Assembly (NCBI GenBank): GCA_902511755.1
Contig: CABXGL010000010.1
Span: 1 to 53,014, forward strand
From: an uncultured Bacteroidota bacterium
Lineage (GTDB): Bacteria; Bacteroidota; Bacteroidia; Flavobacteriales; Flavobacteriaceae
DNA length: 53,014 bases
Direction of reading: 5' to 3'
The stretch's first letter is position 1. Every line of letters begins with the position of its first letter. The notes beneath the pieces were generated by a model. The model searched no databases, was not told where the DNA came from, and saw nothing but the letters and a program-made list of their open reading frames with translations. Positions 9,339 through 17,065 of this stretch are shown here, piece by piece. The position numbers and the translations under genes are program-made.

Positions 9339-9716
9339 TTAAAAAGGTAAATCATCTGGCTCATCTTGATTAAGTTCATCGGCTGCTTGAAATGCTTCAG
9401 CAGGTGGGACAGGGGGAATTTCCGAATTTTCATCTTCAGAAAATAATTTTTCAATTCTCCAACCCTGAATAGAATTAAAATATTTGATTTCTCCTTGTGG
9501 ACTCTCCCATTCTCTTCCTCTTAAATTTATATCTATTTTAACACTTTGTCCTACTTGAAAAGAATTTAATATATCGCATTTATCTTGAACAAACTCAACC
9601 AATAAATCTTGAGGGTATTGTTCTTCTGTAGTTATTACAACTTCACGTTTCCTAAAGCCATTATTTCCATATTCTTTAGTTTCATTAATTAATTTTATTT
9701 TTCCTGAGATATCCAT
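9339..9716 (-). CDS. DUF3127-family protein with SSB-like layout and C-terminal tip
   Basis: 125 residues, of the DUF3127 family, which has no assigned function that I know of. Residues 3-91 look like one compact beta-rich domain. They are followed by an acidic, Pro/Ala-rich tail of about 30 residues ending in DEPDDLPF. That tip is the same as the last five residues (DDLPF) of the SSB protein encoded at 25188-25613. The segment around VGQSVKIDINLRGREWESPQG (residues 55-75) also lines up with GDKIYVEGKIKTRKWQSEDG of SSB: both keep the Gly, R-x-W, Ser and Gly positions at the same spacing. I infer an OB fold related to SSB that can recruit SSB partners. It is followed after 5 bases by aat. Confidence 0.8.
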   Translation of the reverse strand: MDISGKIKLINETKEYGNNGFRKREVVITTEEQYPQDLLVEFVQDKCDILNSFQVGQSVKIDINLRGREWESPQGEIKYFNSIQGWRIEKLFSEDENSEIPPVPPAEAFQAADELNQDEPDDLPF

Positions 9717-9806
9717 ATTTTATTTATTAATTTTTTAAAATTAAATAATTTTTAGTGCTTAGTTAAAGGAAAAAAAACTTTTATATTAGATTATATTAAC
9801 AATGTT

Positions 9807-10982
9807 GTGATAAAAGCTAATTCAAATAATAATTTAATAAGGTTAATTCTATTTATTGGATTAATCTTGAGTGTCTTCTTAATTCTATTTAATACAAATA
9901 AAATTATAGAGTATACCAAGAATGAAGAAAGAAAGAAAATAGAACTATGGGCAATGGCTCAGAAAAACTTTATTGAATCTAAAAACTTAGATGAAGATTT
10001 GGGAGAATTAACTTTTATGGTATTAACAAAAAGTTTTGAAAATCCTATAATTCAGGTTGATGAAAATGGAAAAATTTTGTCTCATAAAAATATATTTGAT
10101 GAAGCTTCTTTAGTAATAGATTCTATTAAATTGAAAAGTATTCTAAAAATAATTTCTCAAGAAAATAAGCCTATTGAAATAAAGTTCAATAATAGTATAA
10201 ATCAAAAACTATACTTTGGAAACTCCTCTACTTTTAATAAAATTAGATACTATCCATTCGCCCTATTAATTGTAGCAATATTTTTCTCGTTAATTGTATT
10301 TAATTATTACAAATCCTTTGTAAGCTCAAATAAAAATAAAATTTGGGCATCATTTGCAAAAGAAACAGCTCATCAAATTGGCACTCCTCTTTCTTCATTA
10401 ATGGGTTGGTCATCTATTCTTAAAGAACAAAAAGTTGATAATAATATAATTGTTGAGATTGAAAAGGATATAGAAAGACTTAATAAAATAACTAAAAGAT
10501 TTTCTGAAATTGGATCCATCCCTAAATTAAAAAAGGAAGATATTAATGATGTTTTAAGTAGTACTATAAATTATTTAAAAAAGAGAAATTCTTCACTAAT
10601 TAAGTTTGAATTTAAACCTTTTAAAGAGACCATTTTTTCTTCAATAAACAGAACATTATTTGAGTGGGTAATTGAAAACATAGTAAAAAATGCCATAGAC
10701 TCCATGAAGGGTAATGGAAATATCCTTATTGGTGTATATAAAGTTAATAACGAAATCCAAATCCTAATTGAAGATGATGGACTAGGAATTGAACCAAAAT
10801 TCCATAGTAAAATATTTTCATCTGGATTCTCTTCAAAGAAAAAGGGTTGGGGACTTGGTTTATCTTTATCTAAAAGAATAATTACAGAATATCACAACGG
10901 GAAAATATTTATAAATAATTCTGAAATAAATAAAGGAACTACTATAGAATTGAATTTGCCTGTCTTTAAAGAAAATTCTTAA
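9807..10982 (+). CDS. Membrane sensor histidine kinase (orphan)
   Basis: 391 residues. A membrane helix at about residues 9-29 is followed by a periplasmic sensing region of some 110 residues and a second helix at about 150-170. The dimerisation and phosphotransfer domain carries the H-box AKETAHQIGTPLSSL with His189. The ATPase domain shows an N-box (IVKNAIDSMKG), a G1-box (EDDGLGIEP) and a G2-box (KKGWGLGLSLSKRI). The start is GTG at 9807, because the ATG five bases earlier is out of frame and soon stops. No response regulator gene is adjacent, so its partner is unknown. The gene overlaps the convergent HIT gene by 17 bases. Confidence 0.9.
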   Translation: MIKANSNNNLIRLILFIGLILSVFLILFNTNKIIEYTKNEERKKIELWAMAQKNFIESKNLDEDLGELTFMVLTKSFENPIIQVDENGKILSHKNIFDEASLVIDSIKLKSILKIISQENKPIEIKFNNSINQKLYFGNSSTFNKIRYYPFALLIVAIFFSLIVFNYYKSFVSSNKNKIWASFAKETAHQIGTPLSSLMGWSSILKEQKVDNNIIVEIEKDIERLNKITKRFSEIGSIPKLKKEDINDVLSSTINYLKKRNSSLIKFEFKPFKETIFSSINRTLFEWVIENIVKNAIDSMKGNGNILIGVYKVNNEIQILIEDDGLGIEPKFHSKIFSSGFSSKKKGWGLGLSLSKRIITEYHNGKIFINNSEINKGTTIELNLPVFKENS

Positions 10983-11355
10983 TTTTTTCAGCAATTTCTT
11001 CAAACTCATCCTTTGAACATTTTACTTTATTAGTAAAAGTAACATCCTTCATCTCGTTTATTGGAATTAAATGCACATGTGAATGAGGAACTTCTAATCC
11101 AATTACAGACATTGCTACTCTATTACACGGAATTGCTTTTTTAATCGCTATAGCAATAGTTTTAGAAAAGTTTAATAAATTTTCATATGATTTAGAATCC
11201 AAATCAAATACATAGTCTTCTTCTCTCTTAGGAATACAGAGTGTATGTCCAATTGAATTTGGATTAATGTCTAAAAAAGCGAAACAATCCTCTGTTTCAG
11301 CTATTTTATAACATGGGATTTCATTATTAATAATTTTTGTAAATATTGTAGCCAA
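10966..11355 (-). CDS. HIT-family nucleotide hydrolase/transferase
   Basis: 129 residues. The histidine triad is HSHVHLIP, with His at 91, 93 and 95. The N-terminal IFTKIINNEIPCYKIAE and DINPNSIGHTLCIPK segments match the HINT-like branch. These are small dimeric enzymes that hydrolyse adenylated substrates such as AMP-lysine or AMP-phosphoramidates; the true substrate here is not known. The gene starts 5 bases downstream of the greA stop on the same strand, a common pairing in flavobacteria, so it probably belongs to the greA transcript. Confidence 0.92.
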   Translation of the reverse strand: MATIFTKIINNEIPCYKIAETEDCFAFLDINPNSIGHTLCIPKREEDYVFDLDSKSYENLLNFSKTIAIAIKKAIPCNRVAMSVIGLEVPHSHVHLIPINEMKDVTFTNKVKCSKDEFEEIAEKIKNFL

Positions 11356-11360
11356 TGGAT

Positions 11361-11834
11361 TTATCTATTAATTGAAAGTATTTCAAATTTTAAAGTTCCA
11401 TTTGGAACATTTATTTCAGCTATTTCTCCTACTTTTTTTCCAAGCAATCCTTTCCCTATTGGAGAATTGACCGATATTTTTCCTGTTTTAAGATCTGCTT
11501 CACTTTCAGCAACTAAAGTATAATTCATTTCCATTTGATTATTCAAATTCTTAATAGTAACCTTAGATAAAACTAAAACTTTTGATAAATCAAGTTGTGA
11601 CTCATCAATTAATCTTGCATTTGCAAGAACATCTTCCATCTTAGAAATTTTCATTTCTAGCATTCCTTGGGCTTCTTTAGCAGCATCGTATTCAGCATTT
11701 TCACTCAAATCACCCTTATCTCTAGCTTCAGCAATAGCATTAGAAGCTTTAGGGCGTTCTATATCTTTAAGATGATTTAATTCATCTTTTAATTTTTTTA
11801 ATCCTTCTTTAGTATAATAAGAAACGTTACTCAT
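11361..11834 (-). CDS. greA: Transcription elongation factor GreA
   Basis: 157 residues, the usual GreA length. The N-terminal coiled coil contains EGLKKLKDELNHLK and the loop RDKGDLSENAEYDAAKE, whose acidic residues reach into the RNA polymerase channel and stimulate cleavage of backtracked RNA. The C-terminal FKBP-like domain contains ISVNSPIGKGLLGKKVGE. The ATG start is at 11832-11834. A hairpin with a run of T lies just upstream and a -7 box before that (entered separately). The hit gene follows closely. Confidence 0.97.
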   Translation of the reverse strand: MSNVSYYTKEGLKKLKDELNHLKDIERPKASNAIAEARDKGDLSENAEYDAAKEAQGMLEMKISKMEDVLANARLIDESQLDLSKVLVLSKVTIKNLNNQMEMNYTLVAESEADLKTGKISVNSPIGKGLLGKKVGEIAEINVPNGTLKFEILSINR

Positions 11835-11854
11835 CGTTATATATTTAAAAGAAA

Positions 11855-11877
11855 AAATCCCGATACATATGGGATTT
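11855..11877 (-). terminator. Terminator-like hairpin in the greA leader
   Basis: On the minus strand AAATCCC (11877-11871) pairs with GGGATTT (11861-11855) across a 9-base loop, and the second arm runs into further T (GGGATTTTTTC). The structure lies 20 bases before the greA ATG and immediately after a likely -7 box, so the message would begin with it. No minus-strand gene lies upstream for it to terminate. It could be an attenuator or a simple 5' hairpin; the 7-bp stem has only three G:C pairs. Confidence 0.45.
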
Positions 11878-11881
11878 ACAA

Positions 11882-11889
11882 CAAATATA
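11882..11889 (-). promoter_or_regulatory. Possible -7 promoter element of greA
   Basis: Reads TATATTTG on the minus strand, a full match to the Bacteroidota -7 box TAnnTTTG. It places the transcript start at the foot of the leader hairpin. No TTG at the proper -33 spacing is seen. Confidence 0.4.
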
Positions 11890-11932
11890 CAAAATTATTA
11901 AGTGTATTATTTTTTGCTTACTTTCATTAATT

Positions 11933-12364
11933 ATGGATAAAAAAAGAAGGTTTTACTTTTTAATATCATTTATTATTATAACATCTTGTTCAAAAGAACA
12001 AATAAATAATAATCCTTATTTACAAAATATTTCTTTTGAGAAAACAATCAATCTAAATCTTCCACAATATGATAACTTAAGATATAGCGGAGGTTCAGTT
12101 TATATACAAAGTGGTGGAATAAAAGGAATTTTATTATTTAATATGAATGACCAATTTATGGCATGGGAAGCAAGTTGTCCTAACCATTATCCATCTGACT
12201 GCTCAACAATGGTCCTAAGTGGAGTTCAATCTAATTGTAAATGTGAAGATTATAAATATAGTTTAGCTACAGGGCAACTTTTATCCTCTGGCAATGAAAA
12301 TAACTATCCTATGCTATCGTATTTTGCTCAAAAAAACGGCAATTCAATTCGAATATCAAACTGA
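11933..12364 (+). CDS. Rieske-like lipoprotein lacking the usual histidine ligands
   Basis: 143 residues. The N-terminus is a lipoprotein signal, FLISFIIITSC with the lipidated Cys at residue 19, so the protein should sit in the periplasm on a membrane. The remainder resembles the Rieske fold family of flavobacterial lipoproteins. The first cluster loop reads CPNHYPSDC (Cys82, Cys90) and the second CKCEDYKYSLATGQ (Cys102, Cys104). A classical Rieske site is C-x-H then C-x-x-H; here both histidines are replaced and two extra cysteines appear. Whether an iron-sulfur cluster is bound, possibly through four Cys, cannot be told. The gene faces the metal-type TonB receptor with only 16 bases between their stops. 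Confidence 0.75.
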   Translation: MDKKRRFYFLISFIIITSCSKEQINNNPYLQNISFEKTINLNLPQYDNLRYSGGSVYIQSGGIKGILLFNMNDQFMAWEASCPNHYPSDCSTMVLSGVQSNCKCEDYKYSLATGQLLSSGNENNYPMLSYFAQKNGNSIRISN

Positions 12365-12380
12365 ATTGCCATTTAAAAAT

Positions 12381-14417
12381 TTAGAAATTATAATTTAAAC
12401 CAAAGGAAATATTCCTTCCCATTTCATATATCTCCATGTTTTTTAATCTTGATAAATGATCATAATACTCTCTATCAAATAAATTATTAATTGACCAACT
12501 TAAATTAATAGAATTAAAGTCATGTGAACCAGAAATATCCATAACAAAATAAGAATTAGTTTTAGTTTCAAACTGACCTATTTTTTGTTTTTTCCCTTTT
12601 GCAAGTGCACTTATTTCAAAAGAATTATTATCAAATTCAAAATTAAATGAATGTTTTAAAGTTAGTGGAGGAATTAATGGCAAATATCCACCTTTATTAG
12701 CTTTTTCTCCACTCACGAAGGCTAATGAAGTTTTATGAGACAACCAATCCAGTGATGTTTTTTTGTTTAAAAAAATCTCCCCTCCAAATAAAGAGGCATC
12801 TTCTTGTAGGTAATTATAGACTTTAAAATCACCTATTTTATTTCCAGTTGGATTTAAATAAATATAATCACTTAATTTATTATAAAAAATGTCCATTCCA
12901 AATGTAGAATTTGACGTAGATGTTTCAATTGATAAATCTGTCTGAGAACTCTTTTCTACCTTTAAATTTTTATTTCCAATTTCATATTGAGCTGTTCCAT
13001 GATGAACCCCTTCAGAAAATAATTCAGAAAGATTAGGTGCTCTATATCCCCTGGAAAAATTTATTCTCATAACACCTTTTTCTCCTAACTTTCTTTTAAA
13101 ACCTAAGGAGGAAGTAAGGCTACTGAAATTTTTATCAAAATCTGTTTTTTTAATAGTTCTATAATCAGCTCTTAAGCCTATCATAATATCCAAGTTAGAG
13201 GTGTGTATATGTGTTAAACCATATACTCCAAAGTCATTTTTCTTAGCATCAGGAATTAACGCTTCTTCGCCAATATTTTTATTTTCTTGAAATAAAATAT
13301 TTGATCCTAATACAAGCTCTGATTTATCTTTCTTTGGAAATAAATATTTCATATCAACCGTGGTTGTATTTAGATCAAAATCAATATGTGCCTCTCCTTC
13401 ATGCTCTTCATGTTCTTCTTCATCATGATCCTCATCCTCATCCTCATGTTCTTCTTCATGTTCTCCAAATTCTTTTCTATTATTAAGACTACGTCCTAAA
13501 ATTATTTCAAACTCCGATTTGTTGTCAAATAGAAAGGTGTTTTTCCATGTTACTATAGAGTTTGTTAAATCTTGATAGCTTTCCTCTTCATGTTCTTCAT
13601 CTTCATGATCTTCATCTTCATGATCTTCATCCTCATGATCTTCATCCTCATGTTCACTATGTGGAATTCCAACTTTAGTCTTTGAATAATTAAATCTGAA
13701 ATCAGAAATGAATTTCCCAGATTTATAACCTAATCCTAATTTTAAATCTTTATTTTCAAAGTAAGTACTTTCAACTTTTTCTTTGGGAGTTTCAAAATCT
13801 TTATTCTCTACAACACTTCCTTGAATAAGGTAGCTAAGATTGTTTAAATTTCCTTTTACACCTAAATTGTTAGTAAAACCTTTATAATTTGAATTATAGT
13901 GACTGCCAATTTCAACTTCGATGTCGTCATTTGTATAATTATCTGGATGCACATAAAGCACTCCTCCAATTGCATCGCTACCATAAAGAACAGACATTGG
14001 TCCTTTTATTAATTCAACGGATTCAACTCCGAAACCAGAAATACCCATTCCGTGTTCACCTCCCCATTGTTGATTTTCTTGTCTCATATTTTGGTTAAAG
14101 ACAACTACTCTATTAGAAGATAAACCTCTAATAACTGGTTTTGCAATACCAGGTCCTGTTGTTATTAAAGAAAGGCCTGGAATCTCAATAAGAGATTTTG
14201 AAAAGTTTTGTGATTTAATATAGTTTAAGTTTTTAATGTTTAGTTTATTTACTCTTAATACATTATTTTTCAATGACTCTTTAAATGGAATAGAAACTAC
14301 CACTTCATCAAGATCAACAGAGATTATACTGTCATTTACTTGTGTATTTTGAGATAAAATTTTGTTTGTGCAAAAAAGCAATAATGCCATAAAGGCATAT
14401 TTTATAATATTTTTCAT
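12381..14417 (-). CDS. TonB-dependent receptor with His/Asp/Glu-rich loops, probable metal uptake
   Basis: 678 residues. A signal peptide (about residues 1-22, ending at ILSQ) is followed by a TonB-box-like DLDEVVVSI, a plug domain (KPVIRGLSSNRVVVFNQ, YGSDAIGGVLYV) and a 22-strand type barrel ending in NISFGLNYNF. Two predicted external loops, about residues 253-282 and 316-344, are made almost wholly of His, Asp and Glu. That resembles the zinc receptor ZnuD and related heavy-metal receptors. I infer uptake of zinc or a similar divalent metal; the exact ion is unknown. The small secreted Cys/His protein at 14459-14764 lies 41 bases upstream and is likely a partner. The first loop is encoded by a 15-base tandem repeat. 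Confidence 0.85.
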   Translation of the reverse strand: MKNIIKYAFMALLLFCTNKILSQNTQVNDSIISVDLDEVVVSIPFKESLKNNVLRVNKLNIKNLNYIKSQNFSKSLIEIPGLSLITTGPGIAKPVIRGLSSNRVVVFNQNMRQENQQWGGEHGMGISGFGVESVELIKGPMSVLYGSDAIGGVLYVHPDNYTNDDIEVEIGSHYNSNYKGFTNNLGVKGNLNNLSYLIQGSVVENKDFETPKEKVESTYFENKDLKLGLGYKSGKFISDFRFNYSKTKVGIPHSEHEDEDHEDEDHEDEDHEDEEHEEESYQDLTNSIVTWKNTFLFDNKSEFEIILGRSLNNRKEFGEHEEEHEDEDEDHDEEEHEEHEGEAHIDFDLNTTTVDMKYLFPKKDKSELVLGSNILFQENKNIGEEALIPDAKKNDFGVYGLTHIHTSNLDIMIGLRADYRTIKKTDFDKNFSSLTSSLGFKRKLGEKGVMRINFSRGYRAPNLSELFSEGVHHGTAQYEIGNKNLKVEKSSQTDLSIETSTSNSTFGMDIFYNKLSDYIYLNPTGNKIGDFKVYNYLQEDASLFGGEIFLNKKTSLDWLSHKTSLAFVSGEKANKGGYLPLIPPLTLKHSFNFEFDNNSFEISALAKGKKQKIGQFETKTNSYFVMDISGSHDFNSINLSWSINNLFDREYYDHLSRLKNMEIYEMGRNISFGLNYNF
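13596..13655 (-). repeat. In-frame 15-base tandem repeat, four units
   Basis: Four consecutive 15-base units, ttcatcttcatgatc or close variants, lie inside the TonB receptor gene and encode repeats of acidic residues with His (unit EDEDH). The multiple-of-three length means that slippage would change loop length without breaking the frame. Units differ by one or two bases, so the array is not perfectly fresh. Confidence 0.85.
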
Positions 14418-14458
14418 GTTTTTTATTTATTAATGATTGATTTAATTGATAATAAGAA

Positions 14459-14764
14459 TTAGCAATTGGCTGGAGGGCCCCTAGAATCAAAACCATTAAT
14501 AAAATTTGAAGAGAATATTTCTATAATAGAAATTTTGTATTCAGCTGTACTTAAAAAATTATTTTCTGAATTTTCAAATTTATTAGAAGAATAGTCAAAA
14601 CTTTTTCTTAAATAATCACATGTTAAACAATCAATTTCAAGTTCATGAAAATGAGTTTCTTGTTCATTGCAAACAATATGATCTTCATTAAGAAAATGAT
14701 TTAAGCCAAATATGGAAGGAAGGCTTAAAATAACTATAAGTACAAAACTTAATATTCTTTTCAC
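14459..14764 (-). CDS. Small secreted Cys/His protein, putative metal-binding partner of the next receptor
   Basis: 101 residues. A clear signal peptide (residues 1-20, KRILSFVLIVILSLPSIFG) precedes a short region with the pattern HIVC, HFH, DCLTC, that is, Cys and His spaced as in a metal site. The protein ends in FDSRGPPANC; an RGPP-type C-terminus is typical of small flavobacterial proteins placed before TonB receptors. No established function is known to me. It begins 22 bases after the stop of the TPP-regulated receptor and ends 41 bases before the His-rich receptor, so it may be read with either. I infer a periplasmic or surface metal-binding helper for the His-rich receptor. Confidence 0.75.
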   Translation of the reverse strand: MKRILSFVLIVILSLPSIFGLNHFLNEDHIVCNEQETHFHELEIDCLTCDYLRKSFDYSSNKFENSENNFLSTAEYKISIIEIFSSNFINGFDSRGPPANC

Positions 14765-14786
14765 ATTGCGAATTTAAAAAATAAAT

Positions 14787-16949
14787 CTAAAATTTAAGAG
14801 TTAAACCAAAGAAAAGATTTCTGGTTGCTTGAGGATAGTAACCTGCTCCATCTAAAGTTTTTACTTGACCGGGAATAGACCATGTATCATCATATGTATA
14901 ATAATATCCATTTGAAACATATTCAACATCAAAAATATTATTAACTAATCCTGAAATCAATATCTCTTTAAAAAATCTATTGGGATTTATTTTATAAGAA
15001 ACACTAATATCATTTACAAAGTAACTATCGAGTTTTGAATTCATTGAATCAGTATTCCCCATATATTGCATTCCAACATATTTTGACAAAAGGCTTAATC
15101 TTAAGTTATCTTTAGGTCTATATGTAACTGTATTTGAAGTAATAAATTCTGGCGAAAAAGAAATGTTAGTTTTACCAAAATCAATAATTTTTCCATCAAA
15201 TGGCAGTAAAGTTTGTTTATTCTTATTGGAGCTAAGTGTTAGGTTAGGATTAATTGTAAAGAAATTCGACAAATTAACTTTACTGTCAACTTCTAATCCA
15301 ATTCTATAACTTGACCCGCTATTAGTTCTTATTGGAGTGCCAACATCATCTAAGGCTCCTGTAAGTGCTAATTGCTCATTATATAACATATAATAGGAAT
15401 TTATATTAAATTTCAATCCATTTTTCATATATCTCCATCCCAATTCAAAATCATTTAACTGTTCTGGTTTTATATTTATATTACTTTCATAATCACTTCG
15501 ACTTGGTTCTCTATTGGCTCTAGAATAAGATCCGTAAATAATTGAATCTGAGTTTAACTTAAAGGACAAGCCAAATTTTGGATTAAAAAAACTGTAAGCC
15601 TCATCAAGAGTCATATTGACTAAATCAGATGTTAAACCTGTAGTTTTATAATCTACATTTCTAACTTGAAGATCTCCATAAAATTCTAATTTATTATTTA
15701 GTAAATAAGATGCCTTTCCAAAAATACTAAAGTCTGTTTTTTTACCATTACCATCATAGTATCTGTCTCTAATTGAATAGTTTTTTCCAAATTTTCGAGC
15801 CCATATAACTTCACCAAAATGATCTCCATTATAAGTACTGTAAGAGCTAGAAAATGTCATATTAAGTTTACTGCTTTTATAATTAGCAGATGCATTTAAA
15901 AAATAAAAATTATTATCTAACCAACGTCTTCTTATCAAATCCGTTGTTCCTAATTCTATTCCGTTTGCATCCATATCAGACTCTACAATTCCACCATAAG
16001 TTTTAACTGAATCATTTTCTCTAAACTGTTCAAAATATCCGCGACCATAAGTATAATTTAAACCAATATTTGTTGACCACCTATCGTTTATTTTTTCATT
16101 CCAATGAAATTGATAATGATCTTGTTTGTAGTTGTCAATTTCATTTTCATAAGTATAAGGATTTTGACGTCTATTTTCTAAAATTTGATCTTTAGTTACT
16201 CCAAACCAGGATTGGTAAGTTTTCTCATGACCTCCAAAAGTTAAAACTTTTATAAAAGTGTTTTCATGAATATAGGAACCCTGAAGAAAATATGATTTTA
16301 AATCGGAAAAAGCTCTTTCTATGTAACCATCAGAGTCAATTTTAGACAATCTTCCCGATAGTTCAAAAGCATCGTTGATTTTCCCTGTACTAAATTTAAC
16401 CGTATGTTTAAAAGTATTATAACTACCAACAGAATTTGATATTTCAGTATATGCATTTTGAGAAACAGCATCAGTAAGTATATTAACACTAGCTCCAAAA
16501 GCACCTGAACCATTTGTAGAAGTTCCAACTCCTCTTTGAACTTGTAAGCTTTCAATTGAAGAGGTGAAATCAGGTAAATTTACCCAATAAGTTCCATGAG
16601 ATTCTGGATCATTAAAAGGTATCCCATTTATGGTAATATTTGTAGATTGTGGACTTACTCCCCTAATACGAATACCTGTATAGCCAACTCCATTACCAGC
16701 ATCTGAAGTTGTAATAATAGAAGGTAAAAAGTTTAATAAAATTGGCAAATCTTGTCCCAAGTTTCTTAAAGATAATTCAGCTTTCGAAATATTGGAGTGA
16801 CTAATTGGTGAAGAATATTTAACTCTAATAGATTCCACCACTACCTCATCCAAATCTTGTTTTGTTCCTTGTATAGTATCAATTACTTTTTTCTGAGAAA
16901 ATAAAGTCAGGGGTATTACTAATAATAAAAAGTATATATTTTTTTTCAA
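14787..16949 (-). CDS. TonB-dependent receptor under TPP riboswitch control, probable thiamin uptake
   Basis: 720 residues from the TTG at 16949. This start is chosen because it gives a clean signal peptide (KKNIYFLLLVIPLTLFSQ). A longer reading from a TTG at 17006 would begin inside the riboswitch and put 19 odd residues in front. The TonB box DEVVVESIRV is followed by a plug (GIRIRGVSPQSTNITINGIPF, then GVGTSTNGSGAFGASVNIL) and a long barrel ending in NLFFGLTLKF. Receptors behind a TPP riboswitch in Bacteroidota have been proposed to import thiamin or its phosphates (the omr1 group). That assignment rests on the riboswitch, not on the protein itself. A NadR-like kinase and PnuC-type transporter lie directly upstream. 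Confidence 0.85.
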   Translation of the reverse strand: MKKNIYFLLLVIPLTLFSQKKVIDTIQGTKQDLDEVVVESIRVKYSSPISHSNISKAELSLRNLGQDLPILLNFLPSIITTSDAGNGVGYTGIRIRGVSPQSTNITINGIPFNDPESHGTYWVNLPDFTSSIESLQVQRGVGTSTNGSGAFGASVNILTDAVSQNAYTEISNSVGSYNTFKHTVKFSTGKINDAFELSGRLSKIDSDGYIERAFSDLKSYFLQGSYIHENTFIKVLTFGGHEKTYQSWFGVTKDQILENRRQNPYTYENEIDNYKQDHYQFHWNEKINDRWSTNIGLNYTYGRGYFEQFRENDSVKTYGGIVESDMDANGIELGTTDLIRRRWLDNNFYFLNASANYKSSKLNMTFSSSYSTYNGDHFGEVIWARKFGKNYSIRDRYYDGNGKKTDFSIFGKASYLLNNKLEFYGDLQVRNVDYKTTGLTSDLVNMTLDEAYSFFNPKFGLSFKLNSDSIIYGSYSRANREPSRSDYESNINIKPEQLNDFELGWRYMKNGLKFNINSYYMLYNEQLALTGALDDVGTPIRTNSGSSYRIGLEVDSKVNLSNFFTINPNLTLSSNKNKQTLLPFDGKIIDFGKTNISFSPEFITSNTVTYRPKDNLRLSLLSKYVGMQYMGNTDSMNSKLDSYFVNDISVSYKINPNRFFKEILISGLVNNIFDVEYVSNGYYYTYDDTWSIPGQVKTLDGAGYYPQATRNLFFGLTLKF

Positions 16950-16989
16950 ATTAAAATTTCTAATTAAATAGGATGTAAATAGGTAGATA

Positions 16990-17058
16990 ACAATTTCCCT
17001 TTCCAAAATTACTTGGCAGGTTCATTGGGTATAATCTCAGCCTTAGCACCCCATTTAT
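16990..17058 (-). promoter_or_regulatory. TPP (thiamin pyrophosphate) riboswitch
   Basis: On the minus strand the conserved TPP aptamer parts appear in order: GGGGTGCT (17052-17045), GGCTGAGAT (the CUGAGA pyrimidine-sensing loop), ATACCC closing the same arm, TGAACCTG, a short hairpin CCAA-GTAATT-TTGG, and AAAGGGAAA ending near 16994. Spacing is as in compact Bacteroidota TPP elements. The closing P1 helix is weak. The start codon of the TonB receptor is about 45 bases further on, leaving room for control of translation or early termination, but I see no strong terminator stem there. Confidence 0.88.
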
Positions 17059-17065
17059 TTGATTT

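Noticed and set aside
13301-13486. Plus-strand frame opposite the His-rich receptor loop
   Set aside because: A His/Pro/Leu-rich translation produced by the antisense of the acidic repeat; no start signal or family.
13596-13655. CRISPR-like array
   Set aside because: The units are contiguous 15-mers without spacers and are in frame within a receptor gene.
16950-17006. Longer reading of the TPP-controlled receptor from a TTG at 17006
   Set aside because: It would start inside the riboswitch aptamer and put 19 residues before the signal peptide. The TTG at 16949 gives a normal signal peptide.
12381-17006. Polysaccharide utilisation locus
   Set aside because: TonB receptors are present but no SusD, glycoside hydrolase or sulfatase gene is near any of them.
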